Positions 1-9,538 of a DNA stretch of 64,000 bases are shown here, piece after piece. The notes below the pieces were generated by a model, which saw only the letters and a list, made by a program, of their open reading frames with translations, was not told the origin of the DNA and ran no database searches. Source of the DNA: Thalassospira australica (lineage in GTDB: Bacteria > Pseudomonadota > Alphaproteobacteria > Rhodospirillales > Thalassospiraceae); contig NZ_JRJE01000003.1 in the NCBI RefSeq assembly GCF_000763295.1, positions 175,330-239,329 of the forward strand. Direction: 5' to 3'. Each line of letters opens with the position of its first letter. The first letter of the stretch is position 1. The position numbers and the translations under genes are program-made.

Positions 1-528
1 GCAGTGGCCATTGATACGTTTTTAAGTGAATTGATCGCCCGGCGGCACCGTGAAGTTCCCGGTCAGAACATCAGCCTGCTTCATTTAGAAATGGCAGTTG
101 TGGAAATTGACCGTGTCCTGATGGAACGGGCCATCCTTAATCTTATTGAGAATGCCCGAAAATATGCCCCGGGCGCAGCCGTTTGGGTTTCGAGCGAACG
201 TGCCGCGAACGGCTATCTTTATATCCGTGTGGTTGATGAAGGCCCCGGCATCCCGGTAGAAGAGCTTGGCAACGTTCTGGATGCCTTTTACCGCGGGCGC
301 GATGCGGCCAAAACCCAAGGCGTTGGGCTGGGCCTGCATCTGACCAACAGAATTATCAAAGCCCATGACGGTACGCTTTCACTCAGCGTTGGGGAAAAAG
401 GCGGCACGACGGTGCTGATCAAACTGCCCTTTGATCGCGATAAAACGGTTCTGCATGGAACCAGAAACCGGGTTGCGTTCCACGAACAACGTTCAGAAAC
501 CCCCGACAACGGGGGGCCTTGGTCATGA
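1..528 (+). CDS. Sensor histidine kinase, C-terminal ATPase part (gene cut by window start)
   Basis: Only the C-terminal part of a histidine kinase lies in the window; the frame is open to base 1, so the start and the sensor and dimerisation parts are outside. The visible HATPase_c domain is complete in its motifs. Counting from base 4, an N-box NLIENARK is at about residues 46-53, a G1 box DEGPGI at 78-83 and a G2 box GVGLGL at 106-111, so this kinase should bind ATP. The last 30 residues are a polar tail. Its stop overlaps the ATG of the next kinase gene (ATGA at 525-528), so the two are probably translationally coupled. The likely partner is the convergent response regulator at 2625-3350. 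The family is certain; the signal is unknown. Confidence 0.85.
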   Translation, partial: AVAIDTFLSELIARRHREVPGQNISLLHLEMAVVEIDRVLMERAILNLIENARKYAPGAAVWVSSERAANGYLYIRVVDEGPGIPVEELGNVLDAFYRGRDAAKTQGVGLGLHLTNRIIKAHDGTLSLSVGEKGGTTVLIKLPFDRDKTVLHGTRNRVAFHEQRSETPDNGGPWS

Positions 529-2549
529 CCAAAGCAACCATTGCGCCAAATACACCACCCCTGCCACAAAGCAGGGGGCATCGCAAAATCATGATGATGT
601 TGTTGATGGTGCTGGTGACGTTGTCTATCGCGCAACCGGCCCTGTCTGCGCACCCACAAATGACCGTACAAGAGGCACCATCATCGGATGTGGTTGATGA
701 CCGGTTGATCCTGACGGGCGACGTCACATCCCCGGTTGACCTGACCAACCATGTCGCATCATTTATCGATACAAGCCGCGCACTTGAATTGGGCGATATA
801 CTTGCGCTACCCGAAAGCGCCTTTGCACAGGCACAGGCCAAGGCCATTCCGTCATTTGGCTATACAAGCGATATAGTCTGGCATCGGGTTCGTCTTTCGA
901 TCGAGCAGCCGTTAAGCAACCACGCGTTGCTTGAGATCACGCCGTCCTATTTGAACTTCATTGACGTGTTCCTGATGCGTGCGGGCGAAAGCACCCCGTT
1001 CGAGGAATTCAATCTGGGCGACCATATCCCCAGCAGCGAACGCACATATGGCGGGCGCACACATGTTGCATCTTTGCCGCTGCTAGAGCCGGGTGACTAT
1101 GACATGTATGTGCGCATACAAAGTAATAGCGCCAATTGGATCACGATGAAGATCTGGCCTGCGAAGGCACTGATTTCATCGCTGTCTTTTCGCAACCTTG
1201 CGATTAACTTCTTTTTTGGTTTTTGCCTGACATTGGGGCTGGCCTATCTGACACTTGGTCTGATCGCACGTGACAAGGCCGTCGTGTTGTATGGTATCTG
1301 GGTTCTTGCCATTGGTACGGTCACATCCCTTATCAATGGTATCGCACTAAGCGAATTGCGCCCGGAAATTCCGTGGATGAATGACGTGCTGATTGGCATC
1401 ACCAATGTCGCTACATACGGCATGGCGATATTCTTGTGGCTTTATATCATCGAGGCCAAAAAGCACTTCCCGACATTCCACAAAATATGTTGCGTCTATG
1501 GCTTTTGCATTCTGGCCTTTGCGGTTGGAACAACCAGCGATTTTTACACAATCTTTGGCTCCTATATCGTTCCCAGTCATGCCCTGTTTATGGCTGTGAT
1601 GTGCGTGATCCTGATCATGCGTGCCTTTGGCGACAACCGAAAACCGCTCGACTTATGGTATCTGGTGGTTTTGGCAATTCCGACTGCAGGTGGCATCATC
1701 ATCCAGCTTGCACTTTCAGGGGTTATTGATGCGACCCCCATGCGCATGCAGATACATCAGTTTACATTGGTCCTTCATCTGGTCGGAGCCGGCATTCTGA
1801 TGACAGTAAGGTTGGCCAGCATGGACAAGGAACGTGTGCTGGTGTCGCTGAAGGCAGAGGAAACCACAACACTGGTTGCAGAACAGCGGAAACTGATTTC
1901 CATGCTGTCGCACGAGTTCCGTACCCCGTTGGCCGTTATTCAGCGGTCATCGGAAATGTTGATGTTGCAACTTGCAAATCGCAAGGACGATGCGCTGGAA
2001 CGTCTGCAACGCATCCAGCTGCAAGCCCGGAAACTTGCACGGCTGGTTGATATTTTCCTGACCAAGGATGGCATTGACAGTCAGGAAATGTCACTTGATC
2101 GCGAACTGGTGTCTGTTGACCGCTTTTTGCAGGATTTCGCCGCCCAGACGACCCGCGAAGGCGCCGGGGTCGCGGTGGTGTGTCACAACACTGGGCAGGA
2201 TGAAATCTTGATTGATAAAACCCTTATGGGGCTTGCCATTACCAATCTGATTGAGACCTCCCGCCGGTTTTCGCCGGGAAGCCCGATTACCATAGACGTT
2301 CGCCAACAATCAGACATGCTGATTGAAATCAGCATTCCCTGTCAGGGTGAAGGACTTGAAGAAGATGACATTATCCTGATCAGGGACGCATTGATCACAC
2401 GCAGCATGGAGACAAACTCCATGCGCCGGGCATTGGGGCTTCATGTTTCCAAACGCATTGTCGAGGCTCACGGAGGATCAATTGTCTTACGCAAGCACAG
2501 TACAAAAAACATCGAGCTGTGCCTGCTATTAGAATCCGAACCCAATTGA
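525..2549 (+). CDS. 7TM sensor histidine-kinase-like protein with degenerate ATP site
   Basis: A protein of 674 residues in the 7TMR-DISM architecture. It has an N-terminal signal or anchor segment (to about 42), a periplasmic 7TMR-DISMED2-like beta domain (about 60-200), roughly seven hydrophobic helices (about 215-430), then a HisKA segment with the H-box SMLSHEFRTP near residue 465. The HATPase part is altered: the N-box Asn is Thr (NLIETSRRF), the G1 Asp is Cys (PCQGEGL), and the first glycines of the G2 box are lost (RRALGL). It therefore keeps a phosphorylatable His but probably cannot bind ATP normally. ATG 525 is chosen because it overlaps the previous stop; a TTG at 519 is the alternative. 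It may modulate the intact kinase encoded just upstream. Confidence 0.82.
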   Translation: MTKATIAPNTPPLPQSRGHRKIMMMLLMVLVTLSIAQPALSAHPQMTVQEAPSSDVVDDRLILTGDVTSPVDLTNHVASFIDTSRALELGDILALPESAFAQAQAKAIPSFGYTSDIVWHRVRLSIEQPLSNHALLEITPSYLNFIDVFLMRAGESTPFEEFNLGDHIPSSERTYGGRTHVASLPLLEPGDYDMYVRIQSNSANWITMKIWPAKALISSLSFRNLAINFFFGFCLTLGLAYLTLGLIARDKAVVLYGIWVLAIGTVTSLINGIALSELRPEIPWMNDVLIGITNVATYGMAIFLWLYIIEAKKHFPTFHKICCVYGFCILAFAVGTTSDFYTIFGSYIVPSHALFMAVMCVILIMRAFGDNRKPLDLWYLVVLAIPTAGGIIIQLALSGVIDATPMRMQIHQFTLVLHLVGAGILMTVRLASMDKERVLVSLKAEETTTLVAEQRKLISMLSHEFRTPLAVIQRSSEMLMLQLANRKDDALERLQRIQLQARKLARLVDIFLTKDGIDSQEMSLDRELVSVDRFLQDFAAQTTREGAGVAVVCHNTGQDEILIDKTLMGLAITNLIETSRRFSPGSPITIDVRQQSDMLIEISIPCQGEGLEEDDIILIRDALITRSMETNSMRRALGLHVSKRIVEAHGGSIVLRKHSTKNIELCLLLESEPN

Positions 2550-2624
2550 ACCCAAGATTGGCTACAGCAGGTAGTTATGCCCCGGCGTCATCCCCGGATG
2601 TTGTTGCCAGACATGACGGTAAAA

Positions 2625-3350
2625 TCAGGAAGCTTCTGCTTCGCCGGAAACCGCAGCGGGTGACGTAAAGGCATACCCCCGGCCATAGGCCGTGCGGACG
2701 GGCAGTTCTTCACCGATTTCCTTGAGGATTTTCTGGCGCACGCGGCGAATCGCCGTATCAAGGTTACGGCAATTTTCGGCCGTATCGGCCTTGCCAAGTG
2801 CTTCGACAATTTCCGGTCGGGTCAGCCATGCGCCGTTGGCTTCAATCAGAAGTTTGATGATCGTGCGTTCTGTCGCCGTCAGGCTTGCAGTTGCACCGTC
2901 AGGATTGCTGAGCGTCCAGTTGAGCATATCAAGAACCCAGCTATCCTCGGCGATTGCCGGGGTCTCAGTCACCGTATCTTCGACGCGTGCCGCACGCCTA
3001 AGCAGAGGCTTTAACGCGGCTTCGATCACCGAAAGCGGGCTGTCTTTGGTCAGATAGACATCTGCACCGGACTTGTAGCCCGTCAGATGGTTATCCATGC
3101 CCGACAGGGATGTCAGCATCATAATGCCGCAGTCAACAGATTGGCGCACATGTTGTGCCAATTCATATCCGTCTGCATCTGGCAGCATGATATCAAGAAT
3201 GACGGCATCGGGTTTACGCGCATCAAGTGCCCGGTAAAATGCTGCGCCGGTTTCGCACCCGATCACATCAAACCCGCACATTTCAAGATATTCACACAGA
3301 TCCTTGTTCAGATCCGTATTATCTTCGACAACATAAACACAGTGCTTCAT
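2625..3350 (-). CDS. OmpR/PhoB-type response regulator
   Basis: A two-component response regulator of 241 residues from the ATG at 3350. The receiver domain (about 1-120) has the acidic pair near residues 9-11, the phospho-acceptor Asp53 in VILDIML, Thr80 and Lys102 (YLTK). The C-terminal part (about 140-235) is a winged-helix DNA-binding domain of the trans_reg_C type, ending with the typical TAYGRGYAF hairpin. An in-frame upstream ATG at 3413 would add 21 residues without family similarity; 3350 begins directly at the receiver strand. It converges on the two kinase genes with a 75-bp gap, so it is their likely partner. Target genes are not visible. Confidence 0.88.
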   Translation of the reverse strand: MKHCVYVVEDNTDLNKDLCEYLEMCGFDVIGCETGAAFYRALDARKPDAVILDIMLPDADGYELAQHVRQSVDCGIMMLTSLSGMDNHLTGYKSGADVYLTKDSPLSVIEAALKPLLRRAARVEDTVTETPAIAEDSWVLDMLNWTLSNPDGATASLTATERTIIKLLIEANGAWLTRPEIVEALGKADTAENCRNLDTAIRRVRQKILKEIGEELPVRTAYGRGYAFTSPAAVSGEAEAS

Positions 3351-3678
3351 CGCATTCCAGCCAGATGTGGCGTCGCCCGCAGTCGGGTCCGCCAGAACGA
3401 CAACCTCGTTCATATAATGACCTTCGCGTTTGATTGCAGCCCAACCATAGATAGTGACGTTGTCGCCATTTTAATTACTGTCTCTTGGTATGTGGTCATG
3501 GCGGCAATTCTGCAAGCACCAACCACCAAAGGTCAGAAAATGCCAGAATCCGACCCCTATAAAAACAAGGTCCAAAATCGTCCCAAAGTGCACCTTCAGA
3601 ACAGATCAAGGACCTTATTTTTAGCAATTGGTGCAAAAAGCACAAGCTATACAACCAGAATATGCATTAGCTGGTTAT
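3351..3678. other. Intergenic region upstream of the response regulator
   Basis: About 330 bases between the response regulator and the end of folP. It is AT-richer than its flanks and should hold the regulator promoter. Short frames here lack coding character. No riboswitch or convincing terminator was recognised. Confidence 0.4.
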
Positions 3679-4794
3679 CTATACAATCGATGTAGAGCTG
3701 ACGACGGAAATTGCCTGTACGGTTTCCTGAACGTCATGTACGCGAAGCATTTGCGCGCCATGGCGCCACCCGTTTACCGCCGAGGCAATCGATCCACCCA
3801 ACCGCTGCTTGGGGTCGGCATTGGGGTCTATTTTGCCAATGAACGACTTGCGTGATGTCCCCAGCAAGACCGGGCATCCCAAACCATGGAACATCGCCAG
3901 TCGCGACAGCAATTCAAGATTATGCGACAGCGTCTTGCCAAAACCGATACCCGGATCAATGCAAATACGCTCACGCGCGATTCCGGCCCGCTCGCAGCTT
4001 TCGATGCGATCAAGCAGATAATCATAGATATCAAGCGCTGCGCAGTCATAGTGCGGGTTGGCCTGCATGGTGCCCGGTTCGCCCTGCATGTGCATCAGCA
4101 TCACCGGTTTACCACTTGCCGCAGCAACTTCCATCGACCGTTCGTCGCCTTCAAGCCCGGTGACGTCATTGATGATGGCTGCACCGGCCTCAAGCGCGGC
4201 TTCCATCACCGCAGCATGGCGGGTATCAATCGAAATCACATGACCGTCCGCGGCAAGTTCGCGAATGACAGGCACGACGCGGTCGATTTCGGCTGCCTCG
4301 GACACATCATCCGCCCCCGGACGGGTTGATTCCCCGCCGATATCAAGGATTGATGCCCCTTGCGCGGCAAGTTCACGCCCACGGGCAACCGCCTGCTCTG
4401 TCGAGTTATAGTCACCGCCATCAGAGAAGCTGTCGGGCGTGACATTGATGATGCCCATCACGTGGCAGGACGCCATGTCCAACCCGGCAAAATCCGGACG
4501 TTTGGCCATCAGCCCGTCAAGGACTGCGTTGATTTCATCAACGCGCCCGCTGTTTTGCACCCAGCCTTCAAGCGCAAGCAACGGCAGGATCATGCTTTCG
4601 GCCCCGCCGCCTTCGCGACGACGGATGATTTCAAGCGCGGAAAAGCCACGACGCGATCCAGCGAGGGGCAATGTGTTGGGATCATCGGCATGGTCGATGA
4701 AACCGGTCGGTGCGTAGTAAAGCGGTCCTTCAAAATCGGCAAAGCCCCGCACATCGGCGGGGCTTCGCAGGACCGATCTTTTGATCTCGTCCAT
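3679..4794 (-). CDS. folP: Dihydropteroate synthase
   Basis: Condenses 6-hydroxymethyl-7,8-dihydropterin pyrophosphate with p-aminobenzoate in folate synthesis. The protein has 371 residues. The TIM-barrel signatures are clear: MGIINVTPDSFSDGG at about 113-127, DIGGESTRPG at 151-160 and DPGIGFGKT further on. The first ~110 residues are an extra N-terminal part, since typical FolP is about 280 residues and begins near the MGIINVTPDSF motif. The frame runs upstream into ftsH, but the ATG at 4794, 13 bases past the ftsH stop, is the natural start (MDEIKRSVL). It is the last gene of the long minus-strand block, co-directional with ftsH and probably co-transcribed. Confidence 0.95.
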   Translation of the reverse strand: MDEIKRSVLRSPADVRGFADFEGPLYYAPTGFIDHADDPNTLPLAGSRRGFSALEIIRRREGGGAESMILPLLALEGWVQNSGRVDEINAVLDGLMAKRPDFAGLDMASCHVMGIINVTPDSFSDGGDYNSTEQAVARGRELAAQGASILDIGGESTRPGADDVSEAAEIDRVVPVIRELAADGHVISIDTRHAAVMEAALEAGAAIINDVTGLEGDERSMEVAAASGKPVMLMHMQGEPGTMQANPHYDCAALDIYDYLLDRIESCERAGIARERICIDPGIGFGKTLSHNLELLSRLAMFHGLGCPVLLGTSRKSFIGKIDPNADPKQRLGGSIASAVNGWRHGAQMLRVHDVQETVQAISVVSSTSIV

Positions 4795-4807
4795 CAGTCT
4801 CTTTCTG

Positions 4808-6751
4808 TTAGCTTCCCGGTTGCGGTTCCGGGGAAAGATCCCCGCCACCTTCACCAGGGTTGTCTTTGCGGGCGCTGCCGGAAGTTGGCACGGTGGAACG
4901 GCGTCCACCACCAGAATCCTTGCCGCCGCCGGAAGAATGGCCCGGACGGTCAATTTCCTCGCCACGCAGCAGCGCGTCGATTTCCTTGCCCGACAGGGTT
5001 TCATATTCCAGAAGACCTTTTGCAAGCTTGTGCAGGTCATCAATATGTTCGGTCAAAACACGCATGGCGAACTGGTAAGCTTCGTCGGAGTAACGACGGA
5101 CTTCCTCATCAATCAACTGTGCGGTTTGTTCCGAGACATTCTTGTGCTGTGCGACGCTGTGGCCGAGGAACACTTCTTCCTGGTTATCAACGTATTTGAC
5201 GTTGCCAAGTTTGTCCGAGAAGCCCCATTCGGTCACCATCTTGCGTGCATATTGCGTCACCATGTTGATGTCCGAAGAAGCGCCCGTGGTGACCTTGTCC
5301 TTGCCAAAGATGATTTCCTCGGCGACACGACCGCCCATCGCGACCGCAAGGTCGGAGATAAGCTGTTCGTAGGATTTGGACACCTGATCGCGTTCCGGCA
5401 GACGCATCACCATACCAAGAGCGCGACCGCGCGGAATGATGGTGGCCTTGTGGATCGGATCAGAAGCCGGGGTGTGCAAGGCGACAAGGGCGTGACCACC
5501 TTCGTGGTAGGCCGTCAGCTTTTTCTCGTCATCAGTCATGATCATGGAACGGCGTTCCGCCCCCATCATGACCTTGTCCTTGGCGTTTTCGAAATCGGCC
5601 ATGGTGACAACGCGCTTGCCAAGACGGGCTGCCAAAAGGGCTGCTTCGTTGACAAGGTTTGCCAGATCAGCACCGGAGAAGCCCGGCGTACCACGTGCAA
5701 CCGTGCGCAGATCGACATCCGGACCCAAAGGAACCTTGCGGGCATGGACACCAAGAATGTGTTCACGGCCTTCAAGATCGGGATTCGGAACAACGACCTG
5801 ACGGTCAAAGCGGCCCGGACGCAGCAATGCCGGATCAAGAACGTCCGGACGGTTGGTTGCGGCAACAAGGATAACGCCTTCGTTGGCCTCAAAACCATCC
5901 ATCTCGACCAGAAGCTGGTTCAGCGTCTGTTCACGTTCATCGTTCCCGCCGCCAAGACCGGCACCACGGTGACGACCGACAGCATCGATCTCATCGATAA
6001 AGATGATGCAAGGCGCGTTTTTCTTGCCCTGTTCGAACATGTCACGCACACGCGATGCACCGACACCAACGAACATTTCAACGAAGTCAGAACCGGAAAT
6101 CGTGAAGAACGGTACGTTTGCTTCGCCGGCAATCGCACGGGCCAGAAGCGTTTTACCGGTACCCGGAGGGCCGACAAGCAGCATGCCTTTGGGGATTTTA
6201 CCGCCAAGGCGCTGGAATTTCTGCGGGTCGCGCAGGAAGTCGACAACTTCTTCAAGTTCGCTTTTGGCTTCTTCAATACCGGCAACGTCTTCAAAGGTCA
6301 CGCGACCGGATTTTTCGGTCAGCATCTTGGCCTTGGACTTACCAAAGCCCATGGCCTTGCCGCCGCCACCTTGCATCTGACGCATGAAGAAAATCCACAC
6401 CCCGATGATCAGTAGCATCGGGAACCAGCTGATCAGTGCACTCATCAGCGGGGACAGGCTTTCTTCCGGCTGTGCGATGATGCGCACGCCTTTGTCGTTC
6501 AGTCTTTCGACAAGGTTCGGATAATCCGGGGTATAAACAGTAACAGAGCGACCGTCGCGCGTTTCTGCAGTCAGGTTGTTGCCCTGGATGGTAACTTCCG
6601 AAATCTGGCCGCTATCAACTTCTGCAAGGAAGTCCGAGAATGCCAGCGTCTGCTGATCGGACCGTCCGGAGGGCGACTGAAACAGGTTGAACAACGCCAC
6701 CAAAAGGATGGCGATGATAACCCACAGTGCGAGATTTTTTCCCATATTCAT
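4808..6751 (-). CDS. ftsH: ATP-dependent zinc metalloprotease FtsH
   Basis: Membrane-anchored AAA+ protease of 647 residues that degrades misassembled membrane proteins and selected soluble regulators. Two transmembrane helices (about 7-24 and 105-123) flank a periplasmic domain. The AAA module has Walker A GPPGTGKT at 194-201 and Walker B FIDEID at 251-256, with the second region of homology around 300-316. The zinc site HEGGH is at 416-420. The C-terminal tail is Gly/Ser/Pro-rich. Length and order match the family. It lies 85 bp downstream of tilS, the same linkage seen in many proteobacteria. Long frames on the opposite strand are codon-bias shadows. Confidence 0.97.
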   Translation of the reverse strand: MNMGKNLALWVIIAILLVALFNLFQSPSGRSDQQTLAFSDFLAEVDSGQISEVTIQGNNLTAETRDGRSVTVYTPDYPNLVERLNDKGVRIIAQPEESLSPLMSALISWFPMLLIIGVWIFFMRQMQGGGGKAMGFGKSKAKMLTEKSGRVTFEDVAGIEEAKSELEEVVDFLRDPQKFQRLGGKIPKGMLLVGPPGTGKTLLARAIAGEANVPFFTISGSDFVEMFVGVGASRVRDMFEQGKKNAPCIIFIDEIDAVGRHRGAGLGGGNDEREQTLNQLLVEMDGFEANEGVILVAATNRPDVLDPALLRPGRFDRQVVVPNPDLEGREHILGVHARKVPLGPDVDLRTVARGTPGFSGADLANLVNEAALLAARLGKRVVTMADFENAKDKVMMGAERRSMIMTDDEKKLTAYHEGGHALVALHTPASDPIHKATIIPRGRALGMVMRLPERDQVSKSYEQLISDLAVAMGGRVAEEIIFGKDKVTTGASSDINMVTQYARKMVTEWGFSDKLGNVKYVDNQEEVFLGHSVAQHKNVSEQTAQLIDEEVRRYSDEAYQFAMRVLTEHIDDLHKLAKGLLEYETLSGKEIDALLRGEEIDRPGHSSGGGKDSGGGRRSTVPTSGSARKDNPGEGGGDLSPEPQPGS

Positions 6752-6836
6752 TCCAAGCTACTGGTCGCAATTTATGTGTGCCGTGACGCAAAACTTCCTG
6801 CGCAGGGTCTGACCAACAAATAGTCATAAGCCCCGC

Positions 6837-8312
6837 TTACGCAAGTAGGTTGTCGGGTTTCGGTGACGATTTGAAACCACTTTCCCACAAAGGTACTTGC
6901 GGCGCAAACTGCCATCTTCCGCCAGACGCGTTCCCGCCCCTGCCCAGAGGCGGCGCGCAGCCGGCGGCGGATAGTACGTCGGAAAGCTCCGAAACCTCAA
7001 GCCCGCCAACGGATCGCAAGGCTTCTTTATCGTAGAGAGCAGGCATGGATGCAAGGGCTGCGCGTGGTAAATTACCAATAAATGGTGCAATTTCGCGCAA
7101 TGCGGCCCGAAAAGACTTCGTGTGAAACACATCACAAAGGCCAAGCGGCCCAATCGAAAGCCCCGCCACATCAGCAATCATCATGCCTTCCGCCCGCCAT
7201 TCAAAGCGATTATCCCATCGCATCGACATGGGGCGGGGATGTGATTTGGTATCTATCACCACCGGATTTTGATCCATCCGGCCAAGTTCGCGATAAATAT
7301 AAATCCGGTTTTTGCGCCCATGAAGCACACAACCGCCAAGACTGATCCTTGATGCCGGATCAGTCGCAAACCGTGCCAGGGCACTTGCAAGTTTATCCAA
7401 CGCAGGCATATAGGCCGCCCCGCCCACTGTGCGGACGACCTGCCCCAATGCGTGCGTTTCTGCAAGTTGGAGGTGTCGGGATGCATCATCGTCCTGCCCC
7501 CAACCCCAAAGCGCGTTCGGGTCCCAAACGGCCACACCGATGTCCTGCAGGGTCACAGCAGCGGCCAACACCTGGCCGATGCGGGCTTCAAGGTTCTGGC
7601 GGCGGGTTGCCGTTGCAGTTTCATCGATATCGGAGGCCTGCCCGGCCTTAAGCGCGCGGCGCACCCGCACACGTTCGAATTTCTCGTTGCGGTTTGACGG
7701 GTCTTCAACCCATGCCTGACCACGTGCGTTCAATGTTGCGATCAGATCGGCCTTCGGGATCGACAAAAGCGGGCGCAGCAGCCGACCATGGCGCAAATTG
7801 CGCCGGGCTGACATCCCTGCCAAACCAAGCTGGGTCGTGCCGCGTTCCGTGCGCATGGTGATGGTTTCCGCCTGATCATCGGCATGGTGGGCAACCAGTA
7901 AATGGAAAATGCCCATTTCACGCATCAGATCATCGAACATCTGGTACCGGGCATTGCGGGCATGTTCCTGCACAGCAGCAGCGGGCTTGTTGCCCCGCCA
8001 ATCCCTGATAACGTGATCGATATCGTATTTGCCAAGTTCCCGCCCGACCCAGCGTGCTTCGTCGGCAGCACCGGCGCGCAGACCGTGATCAATTGTTACG
8101 GCAAGTATCCCCCCGCCCCGCGCCTGACACCACTCATGCGCAAGCAGCGCCAACGCCATGCTATCGGCCCCGCCCGACACGCCGACAAGAAGTTTTGGCA
8201 CGGCTTCGAACGGCGCAAAATCCATCATCAGGCGATCAAAGACAACGGCATCCAGTGGTGTTCCACTGGATGCCGTTGTGTGATCAGAAGATGGGGGGAT
8301 GCGGTCAATCAT
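6837..8312 (-). CDS. tilS: tRNA(Ile)-lysidine synthase
   Basis: Modifies C34 of the minor tRNA-Ile (CAU anticodon) to lysidine using ATP and lysine, changing both codon reading and charging. The protein has 491 residues. The N-type ATP-pyrophosphatase P-loop SGGADS is at 46-51 after a short leader, followed by the DHGLR and HHADDQAET motifs typical of TilS. The C-terminal half is poorly conserved, as usual. It starts 21 bp downstream of the cpoB stop, so it probably belongs to the same transcript, and it precedes ftsH. Confidence 0.95.
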   Translation of the reverse strand: MIDRIPPSSDHTTASSGTPLDAVVFDRLMMDFAPFEAVPKLLVGVSGGADSMALALLAHEWCQARGGGILAVTIDHGLRAGAADEARWVGRELGKYDIDHVIRDWRGNKPAAAVQEHARNARYQMFDDLMREMGIFHLLVAHHADDQAETITMRTERGTTQLGLAGMSARRNLRHGRLLRPLLSIPKADLIATLNARGQAWVEDPSNRNEKFERVRVRRALKAGQASDIDETATATRRQNLEARIGQVLAAAVTLQDIGVAVWDPNALWGWGQDDDASRHLQLAETHALGQVVRTVGGAAYMPALDKLASALARFATDPASRISLGGCVLHGRKNRIYIYRELGRMDQNPVVIDTKSHPRPMSMRWDNRFEWRAEGMMIADVAGLSIGPLGLCDVFHTKSFRAALREIAPFIGNLPRAALASMPALYDKEALRSVGGLEVSELSDVLSAAGCAPPLGRGGNASGGRWQFAPQVPLWESGFKSSPKPDNLLA

Positions 8313-8333
8313 GACGGTTGCAGCAGGCAGCGC

Positions 8334-9386
8334 TTACTGCGGGCATCCGCGGTTCTGGCGTTCCTGACGGGCACGATCAAGGACAACATTCGATGCATTC
8401 GGGAAGTTGTCGAGCAAATGCCCAAATGCCGTGCAGGCATCTTCGTTCTTGCCAAGATTTGCCAGTGACATACCAAGTTTCAAAAGGTTATCGGGTGCCT
8501 TGGTGCTGTCGGGATAGGTCTGGAAGCCTTCGGTAAAGGCAATGGCCGCATTTTCATACTGACCGCGCACATAATAAGTTTCACCCAGCCAGTATTGCGC
8601 ATTGCCTGCCAACGGATCGTTGGGATGGCTGCTGACGAAATTGCCAAGTGCCTGTTCTGCTGCGGCAAAGTCCTGCTTGCGCAAAAGACCAAAGGCTTCG
8701 CGATATTGTTCTTCGGGCGTCCCGGTCGCGGTTGCGGCGGTCTGGGTTTGTGGAGCAGGCGCGGTGTTTGATGACGTGCCACTTGGGATTTGCGGCGGCT
8801 GACCTTCATTTTCAATCACGCCAAACAGTTTGGTGCCCTGATCATTAAGCGTCTCGCCGGTCGCAGCAGAGCCTTGCCCGGTTGAAGATGTTGCCGGTGC
8901 CAAAGCCCCTTGTCCCGATGCGGCTTCACCGGCAGCCAATGGCGTAGCAGCACCTGTGGCACCTGCGCCTGACGCACCACCGCCTTCAAGCTGGCTGAGG
9001 CGGAAATCAATGTCGGCCACCAGACGTTCCAGACGGTCTTCCATCTTGCGAATGCGGAAATCGAATTGTTCAAGTTGCCCGGTCAGTTGGGTCGTCGCAC
9101 GTTCAAGGTCGCTGATCTGAACCTGTTGACGGGCCGCGGCCGGTGTGGAAGCCCCGCCGCCAGAAGACGCAGCAGCCTGCCCGGCATCACCCGTTCCTTC
9201 GCGGTAGACATAGCGCTGCAGAAGATCCAGGTCTTCGCGCAGTTTTTCGACCTGTCGCGACATATTGGCGTCTTGTGCCTGAACTGTTCCGGACCCAAGC
9301 GACGTCACGCCAAACACGGTTCCAAGGGCCAGCGCCATCAAAACAGTTCGGCTTTTTGGCGAAATGGCGGATCGAACACGGATCAT
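8334..9386 (-). CDS. cpoB: Cell division coordinator CpoB / YbgF, TPR protein
   Basis: Periplasmic protein that links the Tol-Pal complex to peptidoglycan synthesis at the septum. The protein has 350 residues from the ATG at 9386. A signal peptide (basic start, then ALALGTVFGVTSLGSGTVQAQ) is followed by a trimerising coiled coil, a long Gly/Ala/Thr-rich linker and C-terminal TPR repeats (YREAFGLLRKQDFAAAEQAL and QYWLGETYYVRGQYENAAIAF). A frame extension to 9440 lacks signal-peptide character. It lies downstream of pal but is separated from it by a strong terminator, so it likely has its own promoter in the 88 bp upstream; a TTGAAA and an ATAGTG spaced by 17 bp are candidates. Confidence 0.9.
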   Translation of the reverse strand: MIRVRSAISPKSRTVLMALALGTVFGVTSLGSGTVQAQDANMSRQVEKLREDLDLLQRYVYREGTGDAGQAAASSGGGASTPAAARQQVQISDLERATTQLTGQLEQFDFRIRKMEDRLERLVADIDFRLSQLEGGGASGAGATGAATPLAAGEAASGQGALAPATSSTGQGSAATGETLNDQGTKLFGVIENEGQPPQIPSGTSSNTAPAPQTQTAATATGTPEEQYREAFGLLRKQDFAAAEQALGNFVSSHPNDPLAGNAQYWLGETYYVRGQYENAAIAFTEGFQTYPDSTKAPDNLLKLGMSLANLGKNEDACTAFGHLLDNFPNASNVVLDRARQERQNRGCPQ

Positions 9387-9474
9387 TTTCGGGTCCTTTG
9401 TCGTCAATGCAGTCTTTGAAAGTGCACTATGAAAACACACTATGACTTTTCAAACATTTTCAGGCGGCAAAAAT

Positions 9475-9506
9475 AAGGCGCCTGCCCCAAGCGGGACAGG
9501 CGCCTT
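9475..9506 (-). terminator. Rho-independent terminator of pal
   Basis: Near-perfect inverted repeat (arms AAGGCGCCTG and CAGGCGCCTT with an additional CCC/GGG) followed on the minus strand by a T-rich stretch. It sits 32 bp beyond the pal stop and separates pal from cpoB. Confidence 0.85.
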
Positions 9507-9538
9507 GATCTTCAAGTCAGGCTTGCACCTGCACGCTC

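Noticed and set aside
4781..6415. A 544-codon open frame antisense to ftsH
   Set aside because: It mirrors ftsH codon by codon, has no domain and no ribosome-binding site; long antisense frames are expected opposite GC-biased genes.
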